A DNA stretch of 7,363 nucleotides from JAFDVL01 sp043736395 (GTDB lineage: Bacteria > Acidobacteriota > Blastocatellia > RBC074), in contig JAYTCQ010000411.1 in the NCBI GenBank assembly GCA_043736395.1, positions 1 through 7,363 on the forward strand, given 5' to 3'. Of the stretch, positions 1 through 5,099 are shown in pieces. Below the pieces are notes generated by a model. It did no database searches, was not told the DNA's origin, and worked only from the letters and a program-made list of their open reading frames with translations. A program made the translations under genes and the position numbers. Within the stretch, counting starts at the first letter, position 1. Each line of letters starts with the position of its first letter.

Positions 1-58
1 GTAATTCGCTTTGTTCTTCCGCTGTTAGTTTGGTGATAAATCTTGTCGGCGTTTTCAT
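1..58 (-). CDS. Partial transposase-like protein, N-terminus only (IS630-type suspected)
   Basis: An ATG at 58-56 opens a minus-strand frame that leaves the window after 19 codons (MKTPTRFITKLTAEEQSEL). A short basic start followed by an 'LTAEEQ.EL' segment resembles the N-terminal helix-turn-helix region of IS630-family transposases, which act on DNA at the element ends. Nineteen residues are too few for a firm family call. The context helps: directly upstream lies a 13-base motif that recurs in inverted orientation at the right edge of the window, beside a C-terminal transposase-like frame, and the adjacent vapC gene is cut short. The ribosome binding site is weak (GAGAAG just upstream). 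An unrelated regulatory protein is an alternative reading. Confidence 0.45.
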   Translation of the reverse strand, partial: MKTPTRFITKLTAEEQSEL

Positions 59-75
59 AGCTTCTCATTCTACCA

Positions 76-88
76 GATTCTTTATGTC
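76..88 (-). repeat. Terminal inverted repeat core of the left IS copy
   Basis: Read on the minus strand this is GACATAAAGAATC. It matches 11 of 13 bases of GACATTTAGAATC at 7279-7291 on the plus strand, so the two are in inverted orientation relative to their transposase frames. That is the arrangement expected of the two ends of one type of IS element. Confidence 0.5.
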
Positions 89-91
89 CCT

Positions 92-211
92 CTACTTAAC
101 ATGATTTTTGGCAAACAATTGCTCGATTGCATTTTCTGCTGCGAAATGGTGTTCGGATGAAAAATCAATCAAACGAAGCAACACATTTGTATCAATGAGA
201 TATTGTGTCAT
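92..211 (-). pseudogene. vapC: Truncated VapC/PIN-domain toxin
   Basis: A 39-codon frame begins MTQYLIDTNVLLRLID, the standard opening of PIN-domain ribonucleases: a beta strand, then the D-T-N motif whose Asp (residue 7) is the first metal ligand. A helix with AIEQLFAKNH follows, then a TAG stop. Complete VapC proteins are about 130-140 residues and carry further acidic catalytic residues that are missing here, so the product should be inactive. The ATG overlaps the antitoxin TGA by one base (TGATG), the usual coupled antitoxin-toxin layout. A GGGAG lies 14 bases upstream of the ATG. The break coincides with transposon-like sequence, so insertion is the likely cause. The PIN start is well supported; the cause of truncation is inferred. 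Confidence 0.75.
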
Positions 212-492
212 CAGTCGTACATATTCTCCCTTCGTAAGGCTTCGTCTGGTAAGGGAGAATGTGGCGGTACCTGTTTCCTGAGATTAGCAATCCACTGGCG
301 AAAGTCTGCTGCACGTTCCTCCGGTGTAGCGGTTGCCCAGAATGGGTTGGCTTCTTCTTTTGGTGTGAGAGTTACGTGTCCATTGCCGCGTTCGATGATG
401 AATCGCGCATGCGGTTTCGCAATCCCCGTTATTTCAGACGATAAGACAAGTGTTCCGTTGGCATCGGCTTCAATTTCAAAAGCTTGTTCCAT
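211..492 (-). CDS. vapB: VapB-type antitoxin (AbrB-like N-terminus)
   Basis: The product has 93 residues. The N-terminal half (MEQAFEIEADANGTLVLSSE, continuing to about residue 44) has the alternating strand pattern and 'D.xGTLVL..EI' signature of swapped-hairpin AbrB/VapB DNA-binding domains. The C-terminal half is charged and ends in DEALRRENMYD, the type of tail that wraps around a PIN toxin. Such antitoxins neutralise the partner toxin and autorepress the operon. I chose the ATG at 492-490 because GGAGG sits eight bases upstream. The frame stays open upstream by 40 codons, but those overlap the preceding gene and have no better start. The cognate toxin downstream is truncated, so this antitoxin is probably an orphan. 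The fold call is moderately sure; the toxin-antitoxin role rests mainly on the one-base overlap with the PIN start. Confidence 0.72.
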   Translation of the reverse strand: MEQAFEIEADANGTLVLSSEITGIAKPHARFIIERGNGHVTLTPKEEANPFWATATPEERAADFRQWIANLRKQVPPHSPLPDEALRRENMYD

Positions 493-500
493 AATTAATT

Positions 501-505
501 CCTCC
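501..505 (-). promoter_or_regulatory. Ribosome binding site that fixes the vapB start
   Basis: On the minus strand this reads GGAGG, eight bases before the ATG at 492-490. It is the strongest Shine-Dalgarno match in this part of the window, and it rules in the 93-residue product over the longer open frame starting at 612. Confidence 0.7.
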
Positions 506-566
506 AGATTTATTCTAACATCACTCCACGGCAATCCAAGCAACAGCTGCAACGACAATTTGGCGG

Positions 567-1448
567 CTAGCTTACGCGAGTATTTTTTGAGTATTTGTAG
601 AGGACTCGCCAATCCCTTTTCATTTCAATCTGACGACGCTGTATTTCAAACATTAGGAGAGCCATATACATCTCACAGTTTTTCTTTGAGCACCAAAAAG
701 GAGAAATTATTCCTAATTGCTTATTTTCTCCACACAGAAGCCAGCCACTTTCTTGCTCATGATGCTCAATCCATTTCACTTCGTCCCACCGCATTTGGTA
801 GCGTCCAAGCAATGTTTTTCTGGATAATTTCTCGCGATCAACTTCAAGCGAACCTGAATTCAATGTGAAAATAATTCCGAGCACCGCAAAAATTAGCGGG
901 ACGATTGCCAATAGTATTTCTTGATAAACGAGCAAAGCAAATACTGCGGGAAGACAGAACGCAAGTAACCCCCATCCCGTAAACTTGATAATCCAGTGAT
1001 CTGACACAAATTTTTCATGTGCGGGAGTTTTAAGAAGTGCCGATTGTTCAAAAGCACTTGGCGACACGTATTGCTCAGCCAGCCGCATAATTTGTCGATA
1101 ATCAAATTGATGAATTGGAATCGAAACTTCTTGCTTGGCTGTCCAAAGTGACAGGAATTTTGAAGCACTCGACCCTCGCTGAAATCGAGCTGCGATCACA
1201 TCAGTCCAGCGGATGTGTATTTCTTTTTGGTTGTTGGTGCTAATTATTTCCTGTTCATTTATTTCCACTTGATTTTGTCGCACTCTCAAAATATCTCTTA
1301 ATGCGAAAATCGCTAACAATCCACAAAGCAAACCAAGCCAGTAAATTTTGACCCACAGAAAAAGTGCTGTGGCTAAACCAGAAATGAGAACCCCAGCCCC
1401 ATCTTGCATTGCCCAATAATTGAAGGTAGTCCGAAAAACTTGTTTCAT
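567..1448 (-). CDS. Membrane protein with two tandem TM-hairpin/PH-like modules
   Basis: The 293-residue product falls into two similar halves. Hydrophobic segments lie at about 17-33 and 36-52, followed by a soluble domain at about 58-126. A second hydrophobic pair at about 153-173 and 177-197 precedes another soluble domain at about 199-270. Both soluble parts start alike ('VEINEQEI...IRWTDVIAARF' and 'LEVDREKL...MRWDEVKWIEH'), the strand-turn-strand then W-D-V pattern of bacterial PH-like (YdbT/bPH-type) domains that follow TM hairpins. An internal duplication is the simplest explanation. No enzymatic motif is visible. The gene starts four bases after the stop of the upstream protease-like gene with no clear binding site, so the two are probably co-transcribed and translationally linked. 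Function is unknown; the PH-like call comes from pattern only. Confidence 0.7.
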   Translation of the reverse strand: MKQVFRTTFNYWAMQDGAGVLISGLATALFLWVKIYWLGLLCGLLAIFALRDILRVRQNQVEINEQEIISTNNQKEIHIRWTDVIAARFQRGSSASKFLSLWTAKQEVSIPIHQFDYRQIMRLAEQYVSPSAFEQSALLKTPAHEKFVSDHWIIKFTGWGLLAFCLPAVFALLVYQEILLAIVPLIFAVLGIIFTLNSGSLEVDREKLSRKTLLGRYQMRWDEVKWIEHHEQESGWLLCGENKQLGIISPFWCSKKNCEMYMALLMFEIQRRQIEMKRDWRVLYKYSKNTRVS

Positions 1449-1452
1449 TCGT

Positions 1453-2148
1453 TTACTTGTTTACGATTGTTGATATTTTTGTGTCTTGATAAATTTTTGT
1501 CGAATTGGCAAACCACTGCGCCGCGTATTGGTCAGCTACTTCTTCCACTTGCTTACGATTTGCCTTACTCCAATCTCGCGAATACCGGTCTACGTGATAT
1601 CCGATTTCGTGAGCTAACAAATTATCGAGATAAAAACTTTTGAGCGCGGATAGCGTCCAGCGCAAATACCATAGTTCATTTTTATAAAATAAATCCTGAG
1701 TCCAATTTGCGTACGAGTTTAGTTTTTTCCCGGTAGGTTTTTTGTTCCCGAAAGATAGCATCAAATCTTTCGTCCAGGGATAAAGCACAATAACGCGAAC
1801 ACCACTGCCGCAGATAAATTCAGCGAATGGCAATTCACCGGATTCAAATTCTTTGGGCTTCGCTCGGCGGAGCCAAACGTGAGTAATGCTCGCAACATCT
1901 TCAGTTGGGAATTTGCGTAAATGCTCAATTACTTCTTGACCTGAAACTGGAAACATAAATCCTTTCGAAGGATTATCTTCGATCAGAATAGGCAATTCGG
2001 CATCTGGTGCAGGTCGTTGCAGTGAATGTTGGCGTTTGAAAATATTGTCTTTAAGCTTGGTGCGCATTCGCCCACCTTGAATATCACCAAGCTTTCGATT
2101 CTTTTTCCAAGCTGTTTGTTTTCGATTTAGCATATTGAACTCAAGCAC
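1453..2148 (-). CDS. Uncharacterised protein with modified zinc-metallopeptidase motif (HEIGYH)
   Basis: Length is 231 residues from the GTG at 2148, or 226 from an ATG at 2133; neither start has a strong binding site. The first 45 residues are basic and look unstructured. Around residues 178-187 it reads LLAHEIGYHVD, followed about 20 residues later by EEVADQYA (202-209). That layout (His-Glu, a following His, then Glu in a helix) is the zinc site of small gluzincin-like peptidases, where HExxH is usual. Here the position of the second zinc His is Tyr184, with a His directly after it. The protein could be an inactive or unusual hydrolase, or His185 may take over as ligand. No signal peptide or membrane segment is seen. 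It is the first gene of a unit with the tandem PH-like membrane protein. Family name not recognised. Confidence 0.65.
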   Translation of the reverse strand: MLEFNMLNRKQTAWKKNRKLGDIQGGRMRTKLKDNIFKRQHSLQRPAPDAELPILIEDNPSKGFMFPVSGQEVIEHLRKFPTEDVASITHVWLRRAKPKEFESGELPFAEFICGSGVRVIVLYPWTKDLMLSFGNKKPTGKKLNSYANWTQDLFYKNELWYLRWTLSALKSFYLDNLLAHEIGYHVDRYSRDWSKANRKQVEEVADQYAAQWFANSTKIYQDTKISTIVNK

Positions 2149-2163
2149 GGAGAATATTACGGC

Positions 2164-2213
2164 TTCAATGGCATGAGTTTTATAGCATAATTTTTGCGAA
2201 CGCTTTACCGCAA
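2164..2213. promoter_or_regulatory. Candidate divergent promoter region
   Basis: The 73-base gap between the oppositely oriented genes must hold both promoters. On the plus strand a possible pair is TTCAAT (2164-2169) and CATAAT (2186-2191), with a 16-base spacer. On the minus strand it is TTGCGG (2213-2208) and TATGCT (2189-2184), with an 18-base spacer. The two -10 candidates overlap, so the genes could compete for polymerase. Matches are partial and were judged by eye. Confidence 0.3.
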
Positions 2214-2221
2214 TTTATTAA

Positions 2222-3016
2222 GTGGTTATGATGGATTTTATGATTTCGACCGCACATCAACAACAACTTGACGAAAACGGCTACGTGATTTTGCGCGAAT
2301 TTATGTCGCCGGAATTATTACAAGCGCTACGCGATGAATGCGAAAAAGTGTATGCCGAACAAGGCGAACGCGCAGGCTCCGAATTTCGTTTGGAGCCGCA
2401 AACACGTCGCTTAGCAAACGTCGTTAACTGCGGAAAAATTTTTGAAGACCTTGTAGCCGACCCAACAATTCTCGACTATGTCCGCCACATTATCAGCGAT
2501 CAATTTAAGCTCAGCAGTTTGAATTTTCGTTCTTCCAATCCGCATTCTGATTGGGCGCAGCCGTTGCACTGCGATACCGGCGCGGTCGTAGACGAACAGG
2601 GTTTTTGGATTTGTAATGTCATCTGGTTGCTCGATGATTTCACGCTCGAAAACGGCGCGACTCGGATGGTTCCAGGTTCGCATCACATCGGAAAATTGCC
2701 GCAGGACGTGATTGAAGACATCAGCGCTCCGCATCCTGCTGAAATTCTGTTAGTGGAAAAAGCGGGAACGGTTGTCGTGATGAATACGCACATGTGGCAC
2801 GGAGCTACCGCGAATCGCAGTGACCATGATCGCCGCGCGTTGCACAGTCTTTATTGCCGCCGCGACAAGCCGCAACAGCAATATCAAAAGCGATTATTGA
2901 GCGCGGAAGTGCAGCAAAATTTAAGTCCCATGCTGCGCGAATTGCTGGCGCTAGATGATGCTTTCAATGATGAAGTAAGTTCGCAGACTACGAATGCGAG
3001 CGGATTTTTAAAATAA
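2222..3016 (+). CDS. Phytanoyl-CoA dioxygenase (PhyH) family Fe(II)/2-oxoglutarate oxygenase
   Basis: The product has 264 residues from the GTG at 2222; ATGs at 2228, 2231 and 2240 are equally possible and none has a convincing binding site. The facial triad is visible as H116-x-D118 in 'PLHCDTG' and H193 in 'MWHGATANRS', with R204 eleven residues later as the expected 2-oxoglutarate carboxylate ligand. The 'MVPGSHH' turn (149-155) is typical of PhyH proteins, and the opening 'LDENGYVILREF' matches the family N-terminus. Such enzymes hydroxylate or otherwise oxidise small molecules or lipids using O2 and 2-oxoglutarate, releasing CO2 and succinate. There is no signal peptide, so it should be cytoplasmic. 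The substrate cannot be told. The stop lies two bases before a palindromic element that may end transcription. Confidence 0.88.
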   Translation: MVMMDFMISTAHQQQLDENGYVILREFMSPELLQALRDECEKVYAEQGERAGSEFRLEPQTRRLANVVNCGKIFEDLVADPTILDYVRHIISDQFKLSSLNFRSSNPHSDWAQPLHCDTGAVVDEQGFWICNVIWLLDDFTLENGATRMVPGSHHIGKLPQDVIEDISAPHPAEILLVEKAGTVVVMNTHMWHGATANRSDHDRRALHSLYCRRDKPQQQYQKRLLSAEVQQNLSPMLRELLALDDAFNDEVSSQTTNASGFLK

Positions 3017-3018
3017 CA

Positions 3019-3123
3019 AATAGACCGCGGATTTGGCAGATCATGCGGGTCTACGCGGGTCTGAATTTTCTGATGATTCAGACCCGCGTAGACCCGTAAC
3101 ATTCGCTTCATCCGTGGTCTATT
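3019..3123. repeat. Palindromic intergenic repeat, copy 1
   Basis: This is an imperfect 105-base palindrome. The outer arms AATAGACCGCGGAT (3019-3032) and ATCCGTGGTCTATT (3110-3123) pair with one mismatch. The inner arms are perfect over 21 bases (3046-3066 with 3076-3096) around a nine-base loop. The inner arm itself carries a short direct repeat (GCGGGTCT twice). A related copy lies at 3599-3694. It starts two bases after the PhyH stop and ends 16 bases before the cupin start, so as RNA it could act as a terminator or 3' stabiliser. As DNA it looks like a REP- or MITE-like element. Confidence 0.85.
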
Positions 3124-3139
3124 CCTAACCGGAGCAACC

Positions 3140-3589
3140 ATGTTCACACGTCGAGAATTAATTATTGCAGTTGGTTCTATCGCCTTAACATTGACTGTCG
3201 TAGCTGGTGCAAAACAGGTCGAGCCGAAAGTCATGGGATCGTCCATTTTTGAATGGAATACGTTCGAAGCGAAACCTTCAAAAGTTGGATTTGTGCGGCA
3301 GGTCTTTCAATCTCCGACTGCGACGTTGGACGAATTGGAATGCCATATCACGACGTTGAATCCGGGCGCGTCTCCGCACGAACCGCATCAACATGCGGAC
3401 GAAGAAATCATCATCATCAAAGAAGGTACAGTTGAATCATTAAACGGCGGAGTCCTCAAACGTGTCGGCCCTGGCTCAATCATTTTTCAGGCATCCAATC
3501 AATTGCACAGCATCCGAAACATTGGTTCGACTCCCGCGACGTATCACGTATTTAAATGGAATTCGCCAGGGATGTTGAAGAAGAAATGA
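3140..3589 (+). CDS. Small secreted cupin-domain protein
   Basis: The product has 149 residues, started at the ATG five bases after GGAG (3131-3134). Residues 1-24 form an export signal: MFTRRELIIA followed by a hydrophobic run ending VVAGA. The RR pair hints at Tat export, but the full twin-arginine consensus is not met. The cupin metal motif is plain: H83-x-H85-x3-E89-x6-G96 within 'HQHADEEIIIIKEG', with H80 just before. The second motif is degenerate, with H123 and N127 in 'QLHSIRNIG'. Single-domain cupins of this kind bind a divalent metal and may be isomerases, dioxygenases or sugar/ligand sensors, so no reaction can be assigned. The gene sits between two copies of the palindromic repeat and appears to be an independent transcription unit. 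Confidence 0.85.
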   Translation: MFTRRELIIAVGSIALTLTVVAGAKQVEPKVMGSSIFEWNTFEAKPSKVGFVRQVFQSPTATLDELECHITTLNPGASPHEPHQHADEEIIIIKEGTVESLNGGVLKRVGPGSIIFQASNQLHSIRNIGSTPATYHVFKWNSPGMLKKK

Positions 3590-3598
3590 TCAAGGAAG

Positions 3599-3694
3599 AA
3601 TAGACCACGGATTAGGCGGATCATGCGGGTTTACGCTGATCTGAAAATTCAGACCCGCGAAAACCCGTTCAATCCGCCTGATCCGTGGTCTATT
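3599..3694. repeat. Palindromic intergenic repeat, copy 2
   Basis: This is a 96-base imperfect palindrome of the same family as 3019-3123. The outer arms AATAGACCACGGAT (3599-3612) and ATCCGTGGTCTATT (3681-3694) pair perfectly. They are followed inward by AGGCGGAT (3614-3621) with ATCCGCCT (3672-3679), then CGGGTTT (3626-3632) with AAACCCG (3661-3667). The centre is CTGAAAATTCAG. The arms have diverged from copy 1 partly in matched pairs, which suggests selection on the hairpin. It lies ten bases after the cupin stop and 33 bases before rluB. Confidence 0.85.
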
Positions 3695-3727
3695 CCCAAG
3701 CTGTATTTTTTATGTTCTGATGGAGTG

Positions 3728-4510
3728 ATGGAAGAACGATTGCAAAAAATTATCGCGACTGCCGGAATTGCTTCACGGCGCAAGGCCGAAGAGTTAATGC
3801 TGCAAGGCGCTGTCACTGTGAACGGCAAAAAAATCACTGAACTCGGCTTCAAAGCTGACCCCTCAAAAGACCACATCAAAGTCAACGGCAAGCTCATCAA
3901 TCCCAAGCTTGAACAGAAAGAAAATGTCTACATTTTGCTGAATAAACCTGTCGGATATTTGTCGAGCACCGCTGATCCCACGCAGCGTCCATTGGTGATT
4001 GATCTGGTCGGTCTTTACCGCGACATGGTGAATCCGGTCGGGCGGCTTGATTACAATTCCGAAGGATTATTGCTGCTCAGCAATGACGGCGAATTCACGA
4101 ATCTGGTCGCGCACGCTTCCTCAAAAGTTGCCAAACGTTACGAAGTCAAAGTCAAAGGACAACCCAGTGATCCGCAGATCGAACGATTAAAACGCGGCGT
4201 GAGAATCGAGGGACGACGCACAGCTCCGGCAGAAATAAAATTGATTGAGCAAAGCAATACAAATGCCTGGTACGAAATTATTTTATACGAAGGCCGCAAT
4301 CAGCAAATCCGCAAAATGTTCGATTCGATTGGGCATTCCGTCATCAAACTCCGCCGTATCGGAATCGGATTTTTATCGCTGCAAAAAGAGAAATTAAAAC
4401 TCGGTGAATACCGGCTGCTTGGCACGAATGAAGTGAACCGTTTTCTGACCGATGCCAAGACCTTGAATAATCAACCAACTAGCAGAAAGAAGCCGAAGGT
4501 AACGCGATAA
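3728..4510 (+). CDS. rluB: 23S rRNA pseudouridine synthase, RluB/RsuA family
   Basis: The product has 260 residues. An S4 RNA-binding domain opens the protein (MEERLQKIIATAGIASRRKA, then 'GAVTVNGKKI' to about residue 55), followed by the RsuA-type catalytic domain. 'LLNKPVGYLSS' is at 70-80. The catalytic Asp is D108 in 'GRLDYNSEGLLLLSNDGE', and the conserved 'EGRNQQIRKMF' is at 188-198. These enzymes isomerise a uridine of ribosomal RNA; RluB acts on 23S U2605 in E. coli numbering. RluB and RluF or RsuA share this layout, so the exact target is inferred. I start at ATG 3728, where the family begins. The frame stays open upstream to 3623, but that part lies in the palindrome. GGAG is only two bases before the ATG, unusually close. 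The C-terminus ends in a basic tail, and a hairpin follows the gene. Confidence 0.88.
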   Translation: MEERLQKIIATAGIASRRKAEELMLQGAVTVNGKKITELGFKADPSKDHIKVNGKLINPKLEQKENVYILLNKPVGYLSSTADPTQRPLVIDLVGLYRDMVNPVGRLDYNSEGLLLLSNDGEFTNLVAHASSKVAKRYEVKVKGQPSDPQIERLKRGVRIEGRRTAPAEIKLIEQSNTNAWYEIILYEGRNQQIRKMFDSIGHSVIKLRRIGIGFLSLQKEKLKLGEYRLLGTNEVNRFLTDAKTLNNQPTSRKKPKVTR

Positions 4511-4564
4511 AAGAGAATCGTTACAAAATTTGAGGAGCAAATTCTTCTGTGGATTTGTCGCCGT

Positions 4565-4599
4565 AATGCGCGGAAGAGCCTGGCTTTTTCGCGCATTTT
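4565..4599 (+). terminator. Rho-independent terminator-like hairpin after rluB
   Basis: Bases 4565-4579 pair with 4583-4597 in a continuous 15-bp stem (13 Watson-Crick and two G-U pairs) around a three-base loop. The outer arms are AATGCGCG and CGCGCATT. The 3' side runs into TTTT and then CAATTTC, so the U-tract is short. It sits 54 bases after the rluB stop and 28 bases before the next start, which fits separation of the two transcripts. Confidence 0.7.
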
Positions 4600-4625
4600 C
4601 AATTTCGACTTAAGGACAAAATAAA

Positions 4626-5096
4626 ATGAAAAAGTTCCTGCCTCTTTTACTGATTTTTTTCGTTTCAATGACTGTTTCTGCGCAGTCCAATTCCTACGAC
4701 GTACTCATCAAAAACGGCACGGTTTACGATGGCACGGGCAGTAACCCGCGTCGCGTGGATGTTGCCATCACCGGCGACAAGATCGTAGCTATTGGCAATC
4801 TGAAAAATGCAAAAGCCAAGACCATAATTGACGCCAACGGCTTAGCCGTCGCGCCGGGTTTCATCAATATGTTGTCGTGGGCGGTGACTTCATTAATTGC
4901 GGACGGGCGTTCGATGGGCGACATCAAACAAGGCGTCACCACCGAAATTTTTGGCGAAGGCGATTCGATGGGGCCGCTTAATGAAAAAATGAAACAGGAA
5001 CGCATGGCGGGTTTGCGTACGCGGGCATTCAAGGAAATTCCCTGGACTTCGCTCGCGGAATATTTGACGTTTCTGGAACAAAAAGGCGTGTCGTGA
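4626..5096 (+). CDS. Secreted D-aminoacylase-type amidohydrolase, N-terminal part up to an in-frame TGA
   Basis: These 156 residues begin with a signal peptide (MKKFLPLLLIFFVSMTVSA, probable cleavage after residue 19). 'YDVLIKNGTVYDGTG' and 'DVAITGDKIVAIGNL' follow, the small beta domain that opens amidohydrolases. Where these enzymes normally carry the zinc-binding HxH after 'PGFID', this one reads PGFINMLSW (77-85), with Leu and Trp at the His positions. The segment after 'QGVTT' is EIFGEGDS rather than the G-N-C-G that supplies the bridging Cys of classical D-aminoacylase. I believe a clade of related proteins shares this text, so it may be ancestral rather than decay. AAGGA nine bases upstream supports the start. 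The frame stops at TGA 5094-5096 and resumes in the same frame. On its own this piece cannot form the barrel. Confidence 0.85.
   Translation: MKKFLPLLLIFFVSMTVSAQSNSYDVLIKNGTVYDGTGSNPRRVDVAITGDKIVAIGNLKNAKAKTIIDANGLAVAPGFINMLSWAVTSLIADGRSMGDIKQGVTTEIFGEGDSMGPLNEKMKQERMAGLRTRAFKEIPWTSLAEYLTFLEQKGVS
5094..5096 (+). other. In-frame TGA at codon 157 of a 559-codon amidohydrolase frame
   Basis: Frame 4626-6305 is continuous apart from this single TGA, between 'EQKGVS' and 'NVASYVGATT'. The two flanks read as one domain without missing or extra bases. It may be a recent nonsense mutation, a sequencing or assembly error, or recoding. TGA serves as the ordinary stop of neighbouring genes (vapB, the cupin and this gene's own end), so wholesale reassignment is unlikely. 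I see no convincing SECIS-type hairpin just downstream. Confidence 0.9.
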
Positions 5097-5099
5097 AAC

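Larger units (their letters stand above)
1..91 (-). mobile_element. Left-edge insertion sequence, 5' end (partial)
   Basis: Seen: the vapC frame ends abruptly at 92. Beyond it lie a motif shared with the right edge (76-88) and a new start codon 17 bases further on. Inferred: this is the 5' end of an IS630-like element inserted in vapC, transcribed away from the window. The exact boundary is not resolved. TA dinucleotides, the usual IS630 target, occur around 93-98, but no target duplication can be tested because the other end is outside the window. Confidence 0.45.

Noticed and set aside
493..612. A 40-residue N-terminal extension of the vapB frame
   Set aside because: It overlaps the end of the upstream gene, and the GGAGG site eight bases before the internal ATG marks the real start.
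203..868. A 221-codon plus-strand open frame
   Set aside because: It lies antisense to vapB and the PH-like membrane protein, both of which have recognisable domains. Its translation shows no family pattern and its start has no binding site.
3019..3694. A CRISPR array or tRNA-like structures from the repeated GCGGGT motifs
   Set aside because: There are only two copies, each a palindrome with no regular spacers, and no cloverleaf or cas gene is present.
3623..3727. A 35-residue N-terminal extension of rluB
   Set aside because: It is translated from the palindromic repeat, whereas S4-type pseudouridine synthases begin at the MEERLQK segment.
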